DNA of 64,000 nt from Eubacteriales bacterium (GCA_030524545.1 JAUNGM010000006.1:1-64000); one strand, 5' to 3'; positions 45,495 through 54,648 are shown, counted from the first letter of the stretch. Translations and numbers: made by a program. Notes: a model not told the origin generated them from the letters alone.

Positions 45495-46412
45495 TTACAG
45501 TAAAAATGAGGCCGCCAAAGTTACCAATGGGATTGTGATGATGGAAAGTACAGTTGTAAATGAAAAAATCTCCGAAGCATATTTATAATTGTGATTAAAA
45601 CGAATGCAGAGCATCGTGGTGGTGGCGGAAGTGGGACAGGCAGCAGCAATCAGAGTGGTATAGGCCACTGTGTAGTCCAGCTTCAGAACCCACAGAAAAA
45701 CAAGCACCGCCAGCGGCACCAGCAGCAATTTGACGATGCTGACCCAGTAAATGCGCAGGTTTGTCATAATCTTCCTTATGTCTGTCTGTGCCAGGGAAAA
45801 GCCGGCTACCAGCATGGCCACAGGCGTATTCATATCTGCTACATACTCCATAGAGTCAAGAATAACGCCCGGGATCCGAAGCTGTACGAAAAACAGGACA
45901 ACGGCAATCAGGGAAGCCACCACCATAGGAGAGAGCAGCCCCTCCTTCAGGCGCTTCAGTTCAAATTTTCTGGACAGAAGAGTCAGTCCGTGTGTCCAGG
46001 CAAGCAGATTAAAAACAGTCATATATGCAGTGAGATAGAAAACCCCTTCGCTTCCCAAAACACTGTTGATGAGAGGAATCCCGATAAAGCCGCAGTTGGA
46101 ATAAACCGCAGCAAAACGGTCGATGGCATAATTTTCGTTGTTCTTTGAGGGAATCATCAGCCTGGCAACGGCAATCGCAATGATATGCGCGGCAAAAGCA
46201 GCAGCAAAGGAGATCAAAAGTCCTCTGGCAAGGCGGGGATCATAGTCCGTCTGATACACAGTCAGGATCACACAGGGGTTGATCACCATCAGAAGGAGAT
46301 TGGAGAGGTTACGGTTTCCCTCCTGGTTGATCAGTCCGATCTTGAAGCAGATGACGGCCAGAAGCATGATAAACAGCATTTTCAGAAGCTGGTTGAATAT
46401 CAGTACAAACAT
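45495..46412 (-). CDS. AEC (auxin efflux carrier-like) family transporter
   Basis: 305 residues, about ten membrane helices in two halves. Family features: KIGLINQEGNRNLSNLLL, NPCVILTVYQ, AVYSNCGFIGIPLINSVLGSEGVFYL and NTPVAMLVAGFSLA. Bacterial members move malate, malonate and other small organic anions. Given the neighbouring purine genes, export or uptake of an organic acid intermediate is imaginable, but nothing in the sequence fixes the substrate. Confidence 0.85.
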   Translation of the reverse strand: MFVLIFNQLLKMLFIMLLAVICFKIGLINQEGNRNLSNLLLMVINPCVILTVYQTDYDPRLARGLLISFAAAFAAHIIAIAVARLMIPSKNNENYAIDRFAAVYSNCGFIGIPLINSVLGSEGVFYLTAYMTVFNLLAWTHGLTLLSRKFELKRLKEGLLSPMVVASLIAVVLFFVQLRIPGVILDSMEYVADMNTPVAMLVAGFSLAQTDIRKIMTNLRIYWVSIVKLLLVPLAVLVFLWVLKLDYTVAYTTLIAAACPTSATTTMLCIRFNHNYKYASEIFSFTTVLSIITIPLVTLAASFLL

Positions 46413-46541
46413 AAATTTCTATCCCTTTCCTTTGTCCGGATTTGCCGGCATAATTTGATGCCGCATCACAAACGCAATGCGGCATCCTTAAGGTTATCAT
46501 ATGCCAAAATGCCACACATCATCGTCTGGCAGTCGGCATGA

Positions 46542-46832
46542 TCAGTTGAATTTGTGTTTCGCAGCATCTTCTTCTACCAGCCGGACAGTCTCGCCGGATG
46601 GATTGGAGATGACTGCTGCCGCAACAACCTCGCAGGGCGGGTTCTCGCGGATGCTGTCCACGGCAGCGGTCACTGCTGCCACATCACCGCTTAAAAATAC
46701 GGTGGCATGTCCGCCGCATTTGGTGTTCCAGGTACGGAACGAAACATCGGAAGTCTTCAGCATCTGGTCTATCACAAGAATGGCATTGCTGCTGCCAAGC
46801 ACCTCTACTAATCCAAAAGCTCCATAGGTCAT
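46542..46832 (-). CDS. Bacterial microcompartment shell protein (BMC domain), 2
   Basis: 96 residues from the ATG at 46832; AAGTGAGG lies upstream, and the in-frame GTG at 46847 is part of that site. It spans one BMC (Pfam BMC) fold: GAFGLVEVLGSSNAILVIDQMLKTSDV, then GGHATVFLSGDVAAVTAAVDSI, then a third strand VVAAAVISNP. Such proteins form hexameric tiles of microcompartment shells. It starts 16 bases after the stop of a second BMC gene, so the two are made together. The usual K-x-G pore and edge residues are not conserved, so its place in a shell is uncertain. Confidence 0.85.
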   Translation of the reverse strand: MTYGAFGLVEVLGSSNAILVIDQMLKTSDVSFRTWNTKCGGHATVFLSGDVAAVTAAVDSIRENPPCEVVAAAVISNPSGETVRLVEEDAAKHKFN

Positions 46833-46848
46833 AATTTTTATCCTCACT

Positions 46849-47148
46849 TTATTTATTGATCGTCATATTCAGTGCGATTTCCGTATCAGCGGTCGGAGAT
46901 GCGATCACTGTGTGATGGACGATCTTTGCCAGTGGCTTGGCTGTTTCCAGGGCCACTTCCATAGCTGCATTCACATCTGAAACCGAACCTCTCATCTTTA
47001 CGCAGGCACCGCTTTTGAGACGGTTTCGTTCTACACTCTGGATTTTTACGTTTGCTGCCTTGGATGCAGCATCAAGGGCTACAAAGCAGGCAACCAGGTT
47101 ATCCAGCTCAAAAACACCGACCGCCATGCCGTCATATTTCTCTGCCAT
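46849..47148 (-). CDS. Bacterial microcompartment shell protein (BMC domain), 1
   Basis: 99 residues from the ATG at 47148 (GGGAGG upstream; the TTG at 47160 overlaps that site). BMC-H pattern: AVGVFELDNLVACFVALDAASKAANVKI, ACVKMRGSVSDVNAAMEVAL, and HHTVIASPTADTEIAL. Resembles hexameric EutM/PduA-type tiles in length and layout. First gene of a two-gene unit with its own promoter, between carbamate kinase and an AEC transporter. No pentameric vertex (EutN/CcmL) or trimeric shell gene is in the window. Confidence 0.88.
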   Translation of the reverse strand: MAEKYDGMAVGVFELDNLVACFVALDAASKAANVKIQSVERNRLKSGACVKMRGSVSDVNAAMEVALETAKPLAKIVHHTVIASPTADTEIALNMTINK

Positions 47149-47164
47149 AGTACCTCCCAATTTG

Positions 47165-47183
47165 AATGAATCGAATATTCATT
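47165..47183. promoter_or_regulatory. Palindrome upstream of the BMC genes
   Basis: AATGAAT (47165-47171), 5-nt spacer, ATTCATT (47177-47183), immediately before the ribosome site of the first BMC gene and after its promoter. Possible operator. Confidence 0.5.
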
Positions 47184-47204
47184 ATTTTCCGTTTTGTTTC
47201 TTCC

Positions 47205-47233
47205 AGTATACCTTTTTCTGAAGAAAATTACAA
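47205..47233 (-). promoter_or_regulatory. Promoter of the BMC genes
   Basis: Minus strand: TTGTAA (47228-47233), 17-nt spacer, TATACT (47205-47210). Lies between arcC and the first BMC gene. Confidence 0.65.
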
Positions 47234-47290
47234 GAAAATATGAAGGCTTACAGCAAGATTTTAGTGAGAGATAATTCAGACCGTAGATTT

Positions 47291-48235
47291 TTATAAATGG
47301 ATTTTTGTACCTGTTTTGCCCTGAATACCGTCTTTTGCTTTTTCCAGAAGGGTGATAAGAGCAGTGCGTCCTGTACCGGAAGCGGCAAAATCGATGGCAG
47401 CCTGAACCTTGGGAAGCATGGAGCCGGCGGCAAATTGTCCTTCTTCCACATATTTTTTTGCTTCGGAGACAGTGAGATCATCCAGCCATGTTTCGTTTTC
47501 CTTGCCGAAGTTGACAGCGACTTTTTCTACTGCTGTGAGAATGATGAGCATATCCGCATCCAGTTCTTTGGCAAGCAGGCAGCTTGCAAAGTCTTTGTCA
47601 ATGACAGCGGAAGCACCCCTTAAATGATCGTTGTCCAAAATAACCGGAATTCCGCCGCCGCCGCAGCAGATGACGATCTTATTGGCATCTACAAGGCTGC
47701 TGATGGCATCCTTCTCTACAATCTCAGCAGGTTTTGGAGATGCGACTACACGCCGGTAGCCGCGGCCTGCGTCTTCCTTCATGATATGCCCGTAAGCCTG
47801 TGACTGATGGTCAGCCTCTTCCTTTGTGAGAAAACGGCCAATAGGTTTGGAGGGATTGGAAAAAGCAGGATCCTCCTCATCTACACGGACCTGGGTAATG
47901 ACGGTGACAACCGGAGTACGCATAAATCCACGCTTGCGAAGCTCCTCCCGAAGCGCATTCTGCAGATCATAGCCGATATAAGCCTGGCTCATGGCAACAC
48001 AAACGGAAAGCGGCGTGTTGGGCTGGTCAGCATCCTCGCGGGAGAGGGCGGCCATGGCATTGTTGATCATGCCTACCTGCGGGCCGTTGCCGTGTACTAC
48101 AACAACCTGGTGGCCCTCTTCGATCAGGTCACAGAGGGCTTTGGCCGTAGTTTTTACTGCGGTCATCTGTTCCGGAAGAGTATTGCCTAACGCATTGCCG
48201 CCTAGGGCAATGACAATTCGTTTTCTTTTATACAA
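47291..48235 (-). CDS. arcC: Carbamate kinase
   Basis: 314 residues, full length. Amino-acid-kinase fold: IVIALGGNALG at the N-terminus, VVVHGNGPQVGMI, CCGGGGIPVI, VIDKDFASCLLAKELDADMLIILTAV, and FAAGSMLPKVQAAIDFA. It makes ATP from carbamoyl phosphate and ADP. No arginine deiminase is nearby; ygeW lies just upstream in the same direction, so carbamoyl phosphate from YgeW is the likely substrate. Start at the ATG at 48235 with AGGAGG upstream. Confidence 0.95.
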   Translation of the reverse strand: MYKRKRIVIALGGNALGNTLPEQMTAVKTTAKALCDLIEEGHQVVVVHGNGPQVGMINNAMAALSREDADQPNTPLSVCVAMSQAYIGYDLQNALREELRKRGFMRTPVVTVITQVRVDEEDPAFSNPSKPIGRFLTKEEADHQSQAYGHIMKEDAGRGYRRVVASPKPAEIVEKDAISSLVDANKIVICCGGGGIPVILDNDHLRGASAVIDKDFASCLLAKELDADMLIILTAVEKVAVNFGKENETWLDDLTVSEAKKYVEEGQFAAGSMLPKVQAAIDFAASGTGRTALITLLEKAKDGIQGKTGTKIHL

Positions 48236-48271
48236 TGTAAAAACACCTCCTGATGAGTGCGGAAAAACATG

Positions 48272-48302
48272 CAGGGGCCATACATCTTATGAACGGCCCC
48301 TG
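48272..48302 (-). terminator. Hairpin between ygeW and arcC
   Basis: CAGGGGCC...GGCCCCTG (48272-48302); on the minus strand the hairpin is followed by CATGTTTTT. Probably a terminator or attenuator that lowers arcC relative to ygeW. Confidence 0.55.
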
Positions 48303-48379
48303 TGTTATCTGCAATACAATACATTACAATCCAATTGTATTTCTGATGCTGTCTGCGCAGGCTGACAGCGTGTCCGGCT

Positions 48380-49573
48380 TTAGTTGAGGATTCTCGGAGC
48401 AGCCTTTACTTCCAGTTTCTTGAGAATATCCTGCGGATTTTCAAATTTAGAGAGCATGATCATGGCCGCAATGATATATGGTTTGTAGCTTGCTTCTTTA
48501 TACAGCGGAATTCTGTAGCGGTCAAATACGCTTGCGTCTACTTCGCCTGCTTCACAGCTTACGCCTGTGATATCTGCAGGCAGGCAGTGGAGATAGAGAG
48601 CCTTGCCGTCTTTTGTGGTCTTCATCAGTTCTTCCGTGCAAGCCCAGTCTTTGTGCTGTGCATTCTGTGCCAGAAGTTCCTTCTCCAGCTTGTCGATTCC
48701 GTCAAAATCACCTTCGCCGTAAAGATTGGTACGTTTTTCCATAGCAGCAAACGGAGCCCAGCTCTTTGGATAAACGATGTCGGCATCTTTAAATGCTTCT
48801 GCCATGTCGTTGGTCTTGGTAAAGGTACCGCCGGTAGCTTCTGCATTCTTGCGGGCAATTTCTTCTACTTCAGGCATGACATCATAGCCTTCCGGATGAG
48901 CCAGGATAACGTCCATGCCGAAACGTGTCATAAGTCCGATCACACCCTGCGGAACGGAGAGAGGCTTGCCGTAGGAAGGAGAGTAAGCCCAGGTCATTGC
49001 GATCTTTTTGCCTTTTAAGTTTTCCACACCGCCGAATTCATGGATGATATGAAGCATATCAGCCATACACTGGGTCGGATGGTCAACATCGCACTGCAGG
49101 TTCACAAGGGTCGGTCTCTGTTCCAGGATTCCGTCTTTGTTTCCTTCGGTGACAGCGTCCATGAATTCCTTCTGGTATGTATGGCCCTTGCCGATGTACA
49201 TATCATCGCGGATACCGATGACATCTGCCATGAAGGATACCATGTTTGCGGTTTCGCGGACAGTTTCTCCGTGAGCGATCTGGGATTTCTTTTCATCCAG
49301 ATCCTGTACTTCCAGGCCCAGAAGGTTGCAGGCGGAAGCGAAGGAGAAGCGGGTACGGGTAGAGTTGTCACGGAAAATGGAGATGCCAAGTCCGGATTCG
49401 AATACCTTTGTGGAAATATTGTTTTCTCTCATAAAGCGGAGAGCATCCGCTACGGTAAACACAGCTTCCAGTTCTTCATCGGTTTTGTCCCAGGTCCAGA
49501 AGAAATCATTGTTGTACATTTCTTTGAAATTGAGACTGTTTAATTTATCGATATAATCCTGTAAAGTTTTCAT
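48380..49573 (-). CDS. ygeW: YgeW-type carbamoyltransferase
   Basis: 397 residues from the ATG at 49573, preceded by AAGGAG. The frame is open back to 49792, but that extension runs through the 136-bp repeat and is not used. Aspartate/ornithine carbamoyltransferase fold: carbamoyl phosphate motif FRDNSTRTRFSF (Ser71-Thr-Arg-Thr-Arg75), DHPTQCMADM, and HCLPADITG. YgeW is a carbamoyltransferase with an unproven second substrate; in the purine locus it is thought to release carbamoyl phosphate from a ureido intermediate, feeding ArcC. Confidence 0.94.
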   Translation of the reverse strand: MKTLQDYIDKLNSLNFKEMYNNDFFWTWDKTDEELEAVFTVADALRFMRENNISTKVFESGLGISIFRDNSTRTRFSFASACNLLGLEVQDLDEKKSQIAHGETVRETANMVSFMADVIGIRDDMYIGKGHTYQKEFMDAVTEGNKDGILEQRPTLVNLQCDVDHPTQCMADMLHIIHEFGGVENLKGKKIAMTWAYSPSYGKPLSVPQGVIGLMTRFGMDVILAHPEGYDVMPEVEEIARKNAEATGGTFTKTNDMAEAFKDADIVYPKSWAPFAAMEKRTNLYGEGDFDGIDKLEKELLAQNAQHKDWACTEELMKTTKDGKALYLHCLPADITGVSCEAGEVDASVFDRYRIPLYKEASYKPYIIAAMIMLSKFENPQDILKKLEVKAAPRILN

Positions 49574-49599
49574 ATGGTTAGATTCTCCTTTATCAAAAA

Positions 49600-49735
49600 T
49601 TTTTATTCCCGCGAGCAACGAGCCAAGCGGACATGCTTGCATGTCCATTTGGCGACTGCCGCGAGGGTCTAATACCCCGATGCTTGCATCGCTACAAGTT
49701 TGATGCCCCGTATGCTTGCATCGGGGTATTTGACT
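49600..49735 (-). repeat. 136-bp hairpin-rich repeat, copy 2
   Basis: Reverse complement of 5124-5259 with a single substitution, which falls in the apex loop of the first hairpin and leaves its stem intact. Read on the minus strand it begins 11 bases after the ygeY stop codon and ends 26 bases before the ygeW start, that is, inside a presumed operon. Confidence 0.95.
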
Positions 49736-49746
49736 GAATAAGTGGT

Positions 49747-51057
49747 TTATTTGCAGTATGCAGTCGGAAGAGCGGCGTAAACAGCAGCGCATCTTACAAG
49801 ATCGTCTTTCCAGGTCTTTTCATTCGGTGCGTGAGCCTGTGCTTCTGCGCCGGGACCGAAGCCGATGCACGGGATTCCGTTGCGGCCCATGATGGAAACG
49901 CCGTTGGTGGAGAAGGTCCATTTGTCAGTGAGCGGACGGGCCTTTCTCATAGCTTCTGTTTCTGCGTTGCCTAAACGTTCTTCGCCGTAAAGTCCCTTGT
50001 ATGCTTCTTCCAGAGCAGCCGTTACCTTGTGATCCTTCGGAATGACCCAGGTAGGGAAGTAGCACTCGATCGGATATACCAGATTCGTATAGGACGGACG
50101 GGAGTATTCATACATGGAAACCTTTACATCCTCGCCGTATTTCTGAACGGACGGAAGCGCACGGATCTCATCCAGGCAGCTTTCCCATGTTTCGCCTGCA
50201 GTCATGCGGCGGTCCAGGGAAACGGAGCAGGAGTCAGCAACCGCACAGCGGCTTGGGGAGGTAAAGAAGATCTCGGATGTGGTTACGGTACCGCGTCCAA
50301 GGAAGTTTGCTTCCTCCCATTCCGGGTTGTATTTCTGATCCAGCATTTTTACAAGGCCTTTGATCTCGGTTCCTTCTTCCGCATCGTTTTCATTTAATGC
50401 ACGGACATCCTGAAGAATGTCGGCCATTTTATAGATGGCGTTGTCACCGCGTTCCGGAGCGGAGCCGTGGCAGGAAACACCTTTCACATCAATACGGATT
50501 TCCATACGTCCGCGCTGTCCGCGATAGATACCGCCGTCTGTCGGCTCTGTGGAAACGACAAATTCCGGGCGAACCTTATCTTCGTTGATGATATACTGCC
50601 AGCAGAGTCCGTCGCAGTCTTCTTCCTGAACGGTTCCTGTTACCAGAACCTGATATTTGTCATTGAGAAGTCCAAGGTCTTTCATGATCTTTGCACCGTA
50701 AACAGCAGATACGATACCGCCCATCTGGTCGGAGGTTCCGCGGCCGCCGATCTCGGTTTCGGACTCAAAGCCTTCGTATGGATCAAAGTTCCAGTTATTG
50801 ATATTTCCGATACCAACGGTATCAATATGTGCATCGTAACCGATCAGGGTTTCGCCGCTTCCCATGTATCCAAGGATGTTGCCCATCGGATCGATCTCCA
50901 CTTTGTCAAATCCGACTTTTTCCATTTCTTCTTTGATGCGCATGATGTGGCCTTTTTCACCGCAGCTTTCGCCCGGAATCTTTACCAGGTCACGTAAAAA
51001 ACGGGTCATATCAGCTTCGTAATTTTTGGCTGCTTCGTTAATTTTGTTAAAATCCAT
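49747..51057 (-). CDS. ygeY: YgeY-type M20 metallohydrolase
   Basis: 436 residues from the ATG at 51057 (AGGAGGA upstream). M20 peptidase family: metal motif YDAHIDTVG (His77, Asp79), [10 protein letters not shown] with the bridging aspartate, TVQEEDCDG with the catalytic and metal Glu145-Glu146, and [13 protein letters not shown] near the C-terminus. Homologues deacylate amino acid derivatives; YgeY is assigned to hydrolysis of an intermediate leading to 2,3-diaminopropionate in purine breakdown (family model, not shown here). Same strand and order as ygeX and ygeW. Confidence 0.94.
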   Translation of the reverse strand: MDFNKINEAAKNYEADMTRFLRDLVKIPGESCGEKGHIMRIKEEMEKVGFDKVEIDPMGNILGYMGSGETLIGYDAHIDTVGIGNINNWNFDPYEGFESETEIGGRGTSDQMGGIVSAVYGAKIMKDLGLLNDKYQVLVTGTVQEEDCDGLCWQYIINEDKVRPEFVVSTEPTDGGIYRGQRGRMEIRIDVKGVSCHGSAPERGDNAIYKMADILQDVRALNENDAEEGTEIKGLVKMLDQKYNPEWEEANFLGRGTVTTSEIFFTSPSRCAVADSCSVSLDRRMTAGETWESCLDEIRALPSVQKYGEDVKVSMYEYSRPSYTNLVYPIECYFPTWVIPKDHKVTAALEEAYKGLYGEERLGNAETEAMRKARPLTDKWTFSTNGVSIMGRNGIPCIGFGPGAEAQAHAPNEKTWKDDLVRCAAVYAALPTAYCK

Positions 51058-51115
51058 GATTGGTTCCTCCTGTAGATAATGTGAAAATATGTATATGGTA
51101 AGGTGTTTGCTTTGT

Positions 51116-52345
51116 TTATTTGCTGAGTGATTCGTCTGTTCCGTAAAGGCCGTCCCAGAGGATCTCGCGGTAGCGTACCGGGTCTGTGTCACCCTCCGTG
51201 GAGATAACGAGAATGTTGGAGTTTTCGTCCAGCTTCAGGGCTTCCTTCAGATCTTTGGCATCCTCATCATGAAGGGCGGTATAGCAGAGACCGAGCGGTA
51301 CGGATCCGGATTCTCCGGAAATGATGTGCGGGTCACCCTCCAGAGGATTGGCGTAGATGCGGGTCGCCTTGGCACTCATCCAGTCCGGACAGGAAGCGAA
51401 TACTGTAACGTGGTTCTTTAAAATATCCCAGCCGATGGTATTTCCTTCTCCGCATGCAAGACCGGCCATAATGGTCTGAAGATCACCGGTGACGTTGACC
51501 AGATCTCCTGTCTTTGCTTCTGCGGAACGATAGAGACAGTCTGCGGCGCTTGCTTCGCATACAACCATGACCGGAGGATTCTCTTTATATTTGTCAGCAA
51601 AATATCCGACAACAGCTCCTGCAAGAGATCCGACACCTGCCTGCACAAATACGTGGGTCGGACGGTCGATGCCGTCTTCCTTTAACTGGTGATCCGCTTC
51701 CATGACCATGGTTCCGTAACCCTGCATGATCCAGGAAGGAATCTCCTCGTAACCGTCCCATGCAGTATCCTGTACAATGATGCCGTGTTCTGTCCGGGCA
51801 GCTTCTGCGGCGGCCATTCTTACACAGTCGTCATAATTGACCTCTTCGATGGTTACTGTGGCGCCTTCTTTGGCAATATTGTCAAAACGGGTCTTCGTGG
51901 TTCCTTTCGGCATACGTACGACTGCTTTCTGGCCCAGGCGCCTGGCTGCCCATGCAACGCCCCGGCCGTGGTTGCCGTCCGTGGCAGTGAAGAAGGTGGC
52001 CTGCCCGAATTCTTCTCTGAGCTGTTCGGAAGAGAGGACATTGTACGGCAGTTCGCTGATGTCACGTCCAAGCTCCTTGGCGATATAACGTCCCATTGCA
52101 TAGGAACCGCCGAGAACCTTAAAAGCATTGAGACCGAATCGGTAGGACTCATCCTTGCAGTAGATATTCTTTACGCCAAGATATTTAGCAAGAGCGGAAA
52201 GATTCTGCAGGGGAGTGACGGTGTACTGAGGGAAACTTTTGTGGAATTCATTTGCCTTTTTTACATTTTCTTCAGACATCAGCCCCAAAAACTTGTCATC
52301 GGATTTTGGGACTTTGTTGACTGTCCATTTTAATCCTTCTGTCAT
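51116..52345 (-). CDS. ygeX: 2,3-diaminopropionate ammonia-lyase
   Basis: 409 residues, PLP fold type II. Schiff-base Lys76 in [12 protein letters not shown], phosphate-binding [28 protein letters not shown], and a C-terminal ISTEGDTDP. The enzyme converts 2,3-diaminopropionate to pyruvate and two ammonia. Known as the final carbon-releasing step of the anaerobic purine/urate pathway. First gene of the minus-strand ygeX-ygeY-ygeW run; the pyruvate could go to the PFOR encoded at 8.7 kb. Confidence 0.95.
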   Translation of the reverse strand: MTEGLKWTVNKVPKSDDKFLGLMSEENVKKANEFHKSFPQYTVTPLQNLSALAKYLGVKNIYCKDESYRFGLNAFKVLGGSYAMGRYIAKELGRDISELPYNVLSSEQLREEFGQATFFTATDGNHGRGVAWAARRLGQKAVVRMPKGTTKTRFDNIAKEGATVTIEEVNYDDCVRMAAAEAARTEHGIIVQDTAWDGYEEIPSWIMQGYGTMVMEADHQLKEDGIDRPTHVFVQAGVGSLAGAVVGYFADKYKENPPVMVVCEASAADCLYRSAEAKTGDLVNVTGDLQTIMAGLACGEGNTIGWDILKNHVTVFASCPDWMSAKATRIYANPLEGDPHIISGESGSVPLGLCYTALHDEDAKDLKEALKLDENSNILVISTEGDTDPVRYREILWDGLYGTDESLSK

Positions 52346-52400
52346 AAAACAACCTCCCTAAAAAAATTATTTTGCTCTGATATTTTTCTTTTTTTCTAAT

Positions 52401-52431
52401 ATTATAGTACCATAAAATTTTTATTTTGCAA
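52401..52431 (-). promoter_or_regulatory. Possible promoter of ygeX
   Basis: Minus strand: TTGCAA (52426-52431), 19-nt spacer, TATAAT (52401-52406). The -10 is perfect, the spacing long. The surrounding 225-base divergent gap is very AT-rich, with several A/T tracts. Confidence 0.4.
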
Positions 52432-52570
52432 TAGGAAAATACAAAAATTTTTAGGTTTTTCAAAAAAAATTTAGAGTGTATGCAAGACCGCCTAAATATG
52501 CTAGAATTATGTCGCTTAAAATATTCTAAACTGGATAGTCCATAGGAAAAATGGACGAGAGGAGATTGTT

Positions 52571-53815
52571 ATGGCAGTGTTTCAAGCATTTTGCGCATTA
52601 AGGCCGACTCCGCAAAAGGCGAAGGAGGTAGCCGCCCTCCCGTATGATGTGGTAAATCGGGAGGAAGCCCGTGCCATCGGAGAAAAGAATGCGGACTCTT
52701 TTCTGCATGTAGACCGTGCGGAGATGGACCTAAGCCCGGAGACAGATTTATATGATCCCAAAGTTTACGAGAAAGCCAGGGAGAATTTACAGAAAATGGA
52801 AGCGGACGGTATCCTGGTACAGGATGTTAAGCCCTGCTACTATATTTATGAGCTTACCAGGAAGGGGAAGACCCAGACCGGTATCGTAGGGTGCAGTTCT
52901 ATTGACGATTATCTGAACGGCATTGTAAAGAAGCATGAACTGACAAGAGAAGATAAAGAACAGGACAGAATTCATCATGTAGATGTCTGCGATGCCAATA
53001 CCGGACCAATTTATCTGGCATGCAGGTATACAAAGGAGCTTCTTGGGATTCTGGAGGGCTGGAAGAAGGTACATCCGGCTGTGTATGATTTTGTGGAAGA
53101 GGATGAGATCGGACACAGAGTATGGGTGATCGACGGAGATGAGGTGATTTCCCGTATTCATGAGGAATTTGAGAAGATTTCTTCTATCTACATAGCAGAC
53201 GGACATCATCGTGCGGCTTCCGCAGTGAAGGTGGGACTGAAGAGAAGGGCGGAGCATCCGGATTATACAGGCAGGGAAGAATTCAATTATTTTCTTTCCG
53301 TTGTATTTCCGTACGATCAGCTTACTATCCTTCCGTATAACCGTGTAGTGAATGACCTGAACGGCCATGACGAAAAAGCGTTCTTAGGAAGCCTGAAGTT
53401 TAATTTTGAGCTGATGCTGATGCCGGGATTCCCCTGCAAGCCCGTGGAGAAACATTGTATGGGCATGTATATGGGCGGGGAATGGTATCACCTGAAAGCA
53501 TGGCAGGATGTATATGAGAAGGAAGATGTGGTAGGACAGCTTGATGTATCCATTCTTCAGAAAAAAGTGCTTTCGCCTGTTCTTGGGATTGACGACCCCA
53601 GGACTGACCAGCGAATCCGCTTTATAGGAGGAAGCCATAAGCTCAGTGAGCTGGCACAGATTGCAGATGAGACAGGGGGAGTGGCTTTTGCCATGTATCC
53701 TACTTCTATGGAGGATCTGATGAAGATTGCGGACGAGGGCAAGTTAATGCCGCCGAAATCCACCTGGTTTGAGCCGAAATTAAGAAGCGGACTTTTTATC
53801 CATAAATTATCCTGA
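52571..53815 (+). CDS. DUF1015-family protein
   Basis: 414 residues. Starts with AFCALRPTPQKAKEVAALPYDVVNREEA, and has ELTREDKEQDRIHHV, IADGHHRAASAVKVG and SVVFPYDQLTILPYNRVV, which define DUF1015. The conserved DGHHR motif suggests a catalytic or phosphate-binding site. The family often sits near serine biosynthesis genes in Clostridia, but here it is alone and divergent from ygeX. Soluble; function unproven. AGGAGATTG upstream gives the ATG. Confidence 0.85.
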   Translation: MAVFQAFCALRPTPQKAKEVAALPYDVVNREEARAIGEKNADSFLHVDRAEMDLSPETDLYDPKVYEKARENLQKMEADGILVQDVKPCYYIYELTRKGKTQTGIVGCSSIDDYLNGIVKKHELTREDKEQDRIHHVDVCDANTGPIYLACRYTKELLGILEGWKKVHPAVYDFVEEDEIGHRVWVIDGDEVISRIHEEFEKISSIYIADGHHRAASAVKVGLKRRAEHPDYTGREEFNYFLSVVFPYDQLTILPYNRVVNDLNGHDEKAFLGSLKFNFELMLMPGFPCKPVEKHCMGMYMGGEWYHLKAWQDVYEKEDVVGQLDVSILQKKVLSPVLGIDDPRTDQRIRFIGGSHKLSELAQIADETGGVAFAMYPTSMEDLMKIADEGKLMPPKSTWFEPKLRSGLFIHKLS

Positions 53816-53864
53816 ACATCAGGAAGCAGTTCATTTATCATTAAGATAGGATGGTAGCAAAAAA

Positions 53865-53908
53865 AGCCGCACAGAAACGTAAATTACGGATTCTGTGCGG
53901 CTGGTTTT
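53865..53908. terminator. Bidirectional terminator
   Basis: AGCCGCACAGAA (53865-53876) / TTCTGTGCGGCT (53891-53902), with A7 before and GGTTTT after. Serves both the DUF1015 gene and the opposite unknown gene. Confidence 0.88.
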
Positions 53909-53915
53909 ATGCTGT

Positions 53916-54440
53916 TTATATAATTTCCACAATATGTCCGGTCTCTTTATCATAACGGCAGTATTTGCCATTGCCGGAGATGAATGGCTGATAGCTGTTG
54001 TTCTTGACATCCTTTACATAAACGATGCCTGTGGCGATCATCTGAACCAGTGAGAAGCGCTCGCTTAAACTGGAAATCCATTCATAAGTTTTGTTATTGG
54101 AGGATTCTGCCATGATGAGGTTGTAGCCGTCATCACAGGCTTCCAGTGAGAAATAGATTTTCTCTGCCTTTTTTGGATTGGCGAAAACCTGGCTCACTAT
54201 GTAAGAAGAAAAATTCTTTTCTACAAAGTCTCGGAAGGTTCTGGCATTATAAGTGATGCCGGAAACTTCGTCCACGATCCTGTCTCCGCGGTCAAGACGG
54301 GTCTTAATGATCCGAAGTACGTCCACAGACCAGTTGATAAAAGAAATACTGCTGTATTCCATACATTCCAGCAGTGTGCTGATAAGGCTTTTGGATAAAA
54401 TGTTGGACTGGACTGCCTCGTTGTATAATTCCTGATTCAT
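53916..54440 (-). CDS. Unrecognised soluble protein, 174 residues
   Basis: Not recognised. Start at the ATG at 54440 with AAGGGAG upstream; the frame is open further but the promoter and ribosome site fix this start. Composition is ordinary and mixed: helical first 60 residues, then VFANPKKAEKIYFSLEACDDGYNLIMAESSNNK, and a Tyr-rich end (GNGKYCRYDKETGHIVEII) that looks like strand-turn-strand. No membrane segment, signal or metal cluster. It is transcribed alone from a strong promoter. Confidence 0.65.
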   Translation of the reverse strand: MNQELYNEAVQSNILSKSLISTLLECMEYSSISFINWSVDVLRIIKTRLDRGDRIVDEVSGITYNARTFRDFVEKNFSSYIVSQVFANPKKAEKIYFSLEACDDGYNLIMAESSNNKTYEWISSLSERFSLVQMIATGIVYVKDVKNNSYQPFISGNGKYCRYDKETGHIVEII

Positions 54441-54528
54441 ATGCTTTTCTCCCTTTACTTTTTCGTTTGCAAATATGCAGCATCTTGTGGGAGCAGCGTC
54501 TACCTTTTGCTGACTCTCCGCTGTTTTT

Positions 54529-54557
54529 ATTATAATTCTATGGTTGGCTAATTGCAA
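54529..54557 (-). promoter_or_regulatory. Promoter of the unknown 174-residue gene
   Basis: Minus strand: TTGCAA (54552-54557), 17-nt spacer, perfect TATAAT (54529-54534). Confidence 0.75.
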
Positions 54558-54648
54558 GAAAAAGGTTACACATTTAATTATGGAATTGAAAAATGGTGGA
54601 AAATATTGTATCCTGTTTAAAGGAATCAGAAAGAAGAGGATGATGAAA

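Noticed and set aside
47291-48235. arcC as part of an arginine deiminase pathway
   Set aside because: No arcA or arcB-type gene is near; the adjacent carbamoyltransferase has YgeW features.
49574-49792. 73-codon N-terminal extension of ygeW through the repeat
   Set aside because: The extension reads through the hairpin repeat and the end of ygeY; the ATG at 49573 has its own ribosome site and gives the family length.
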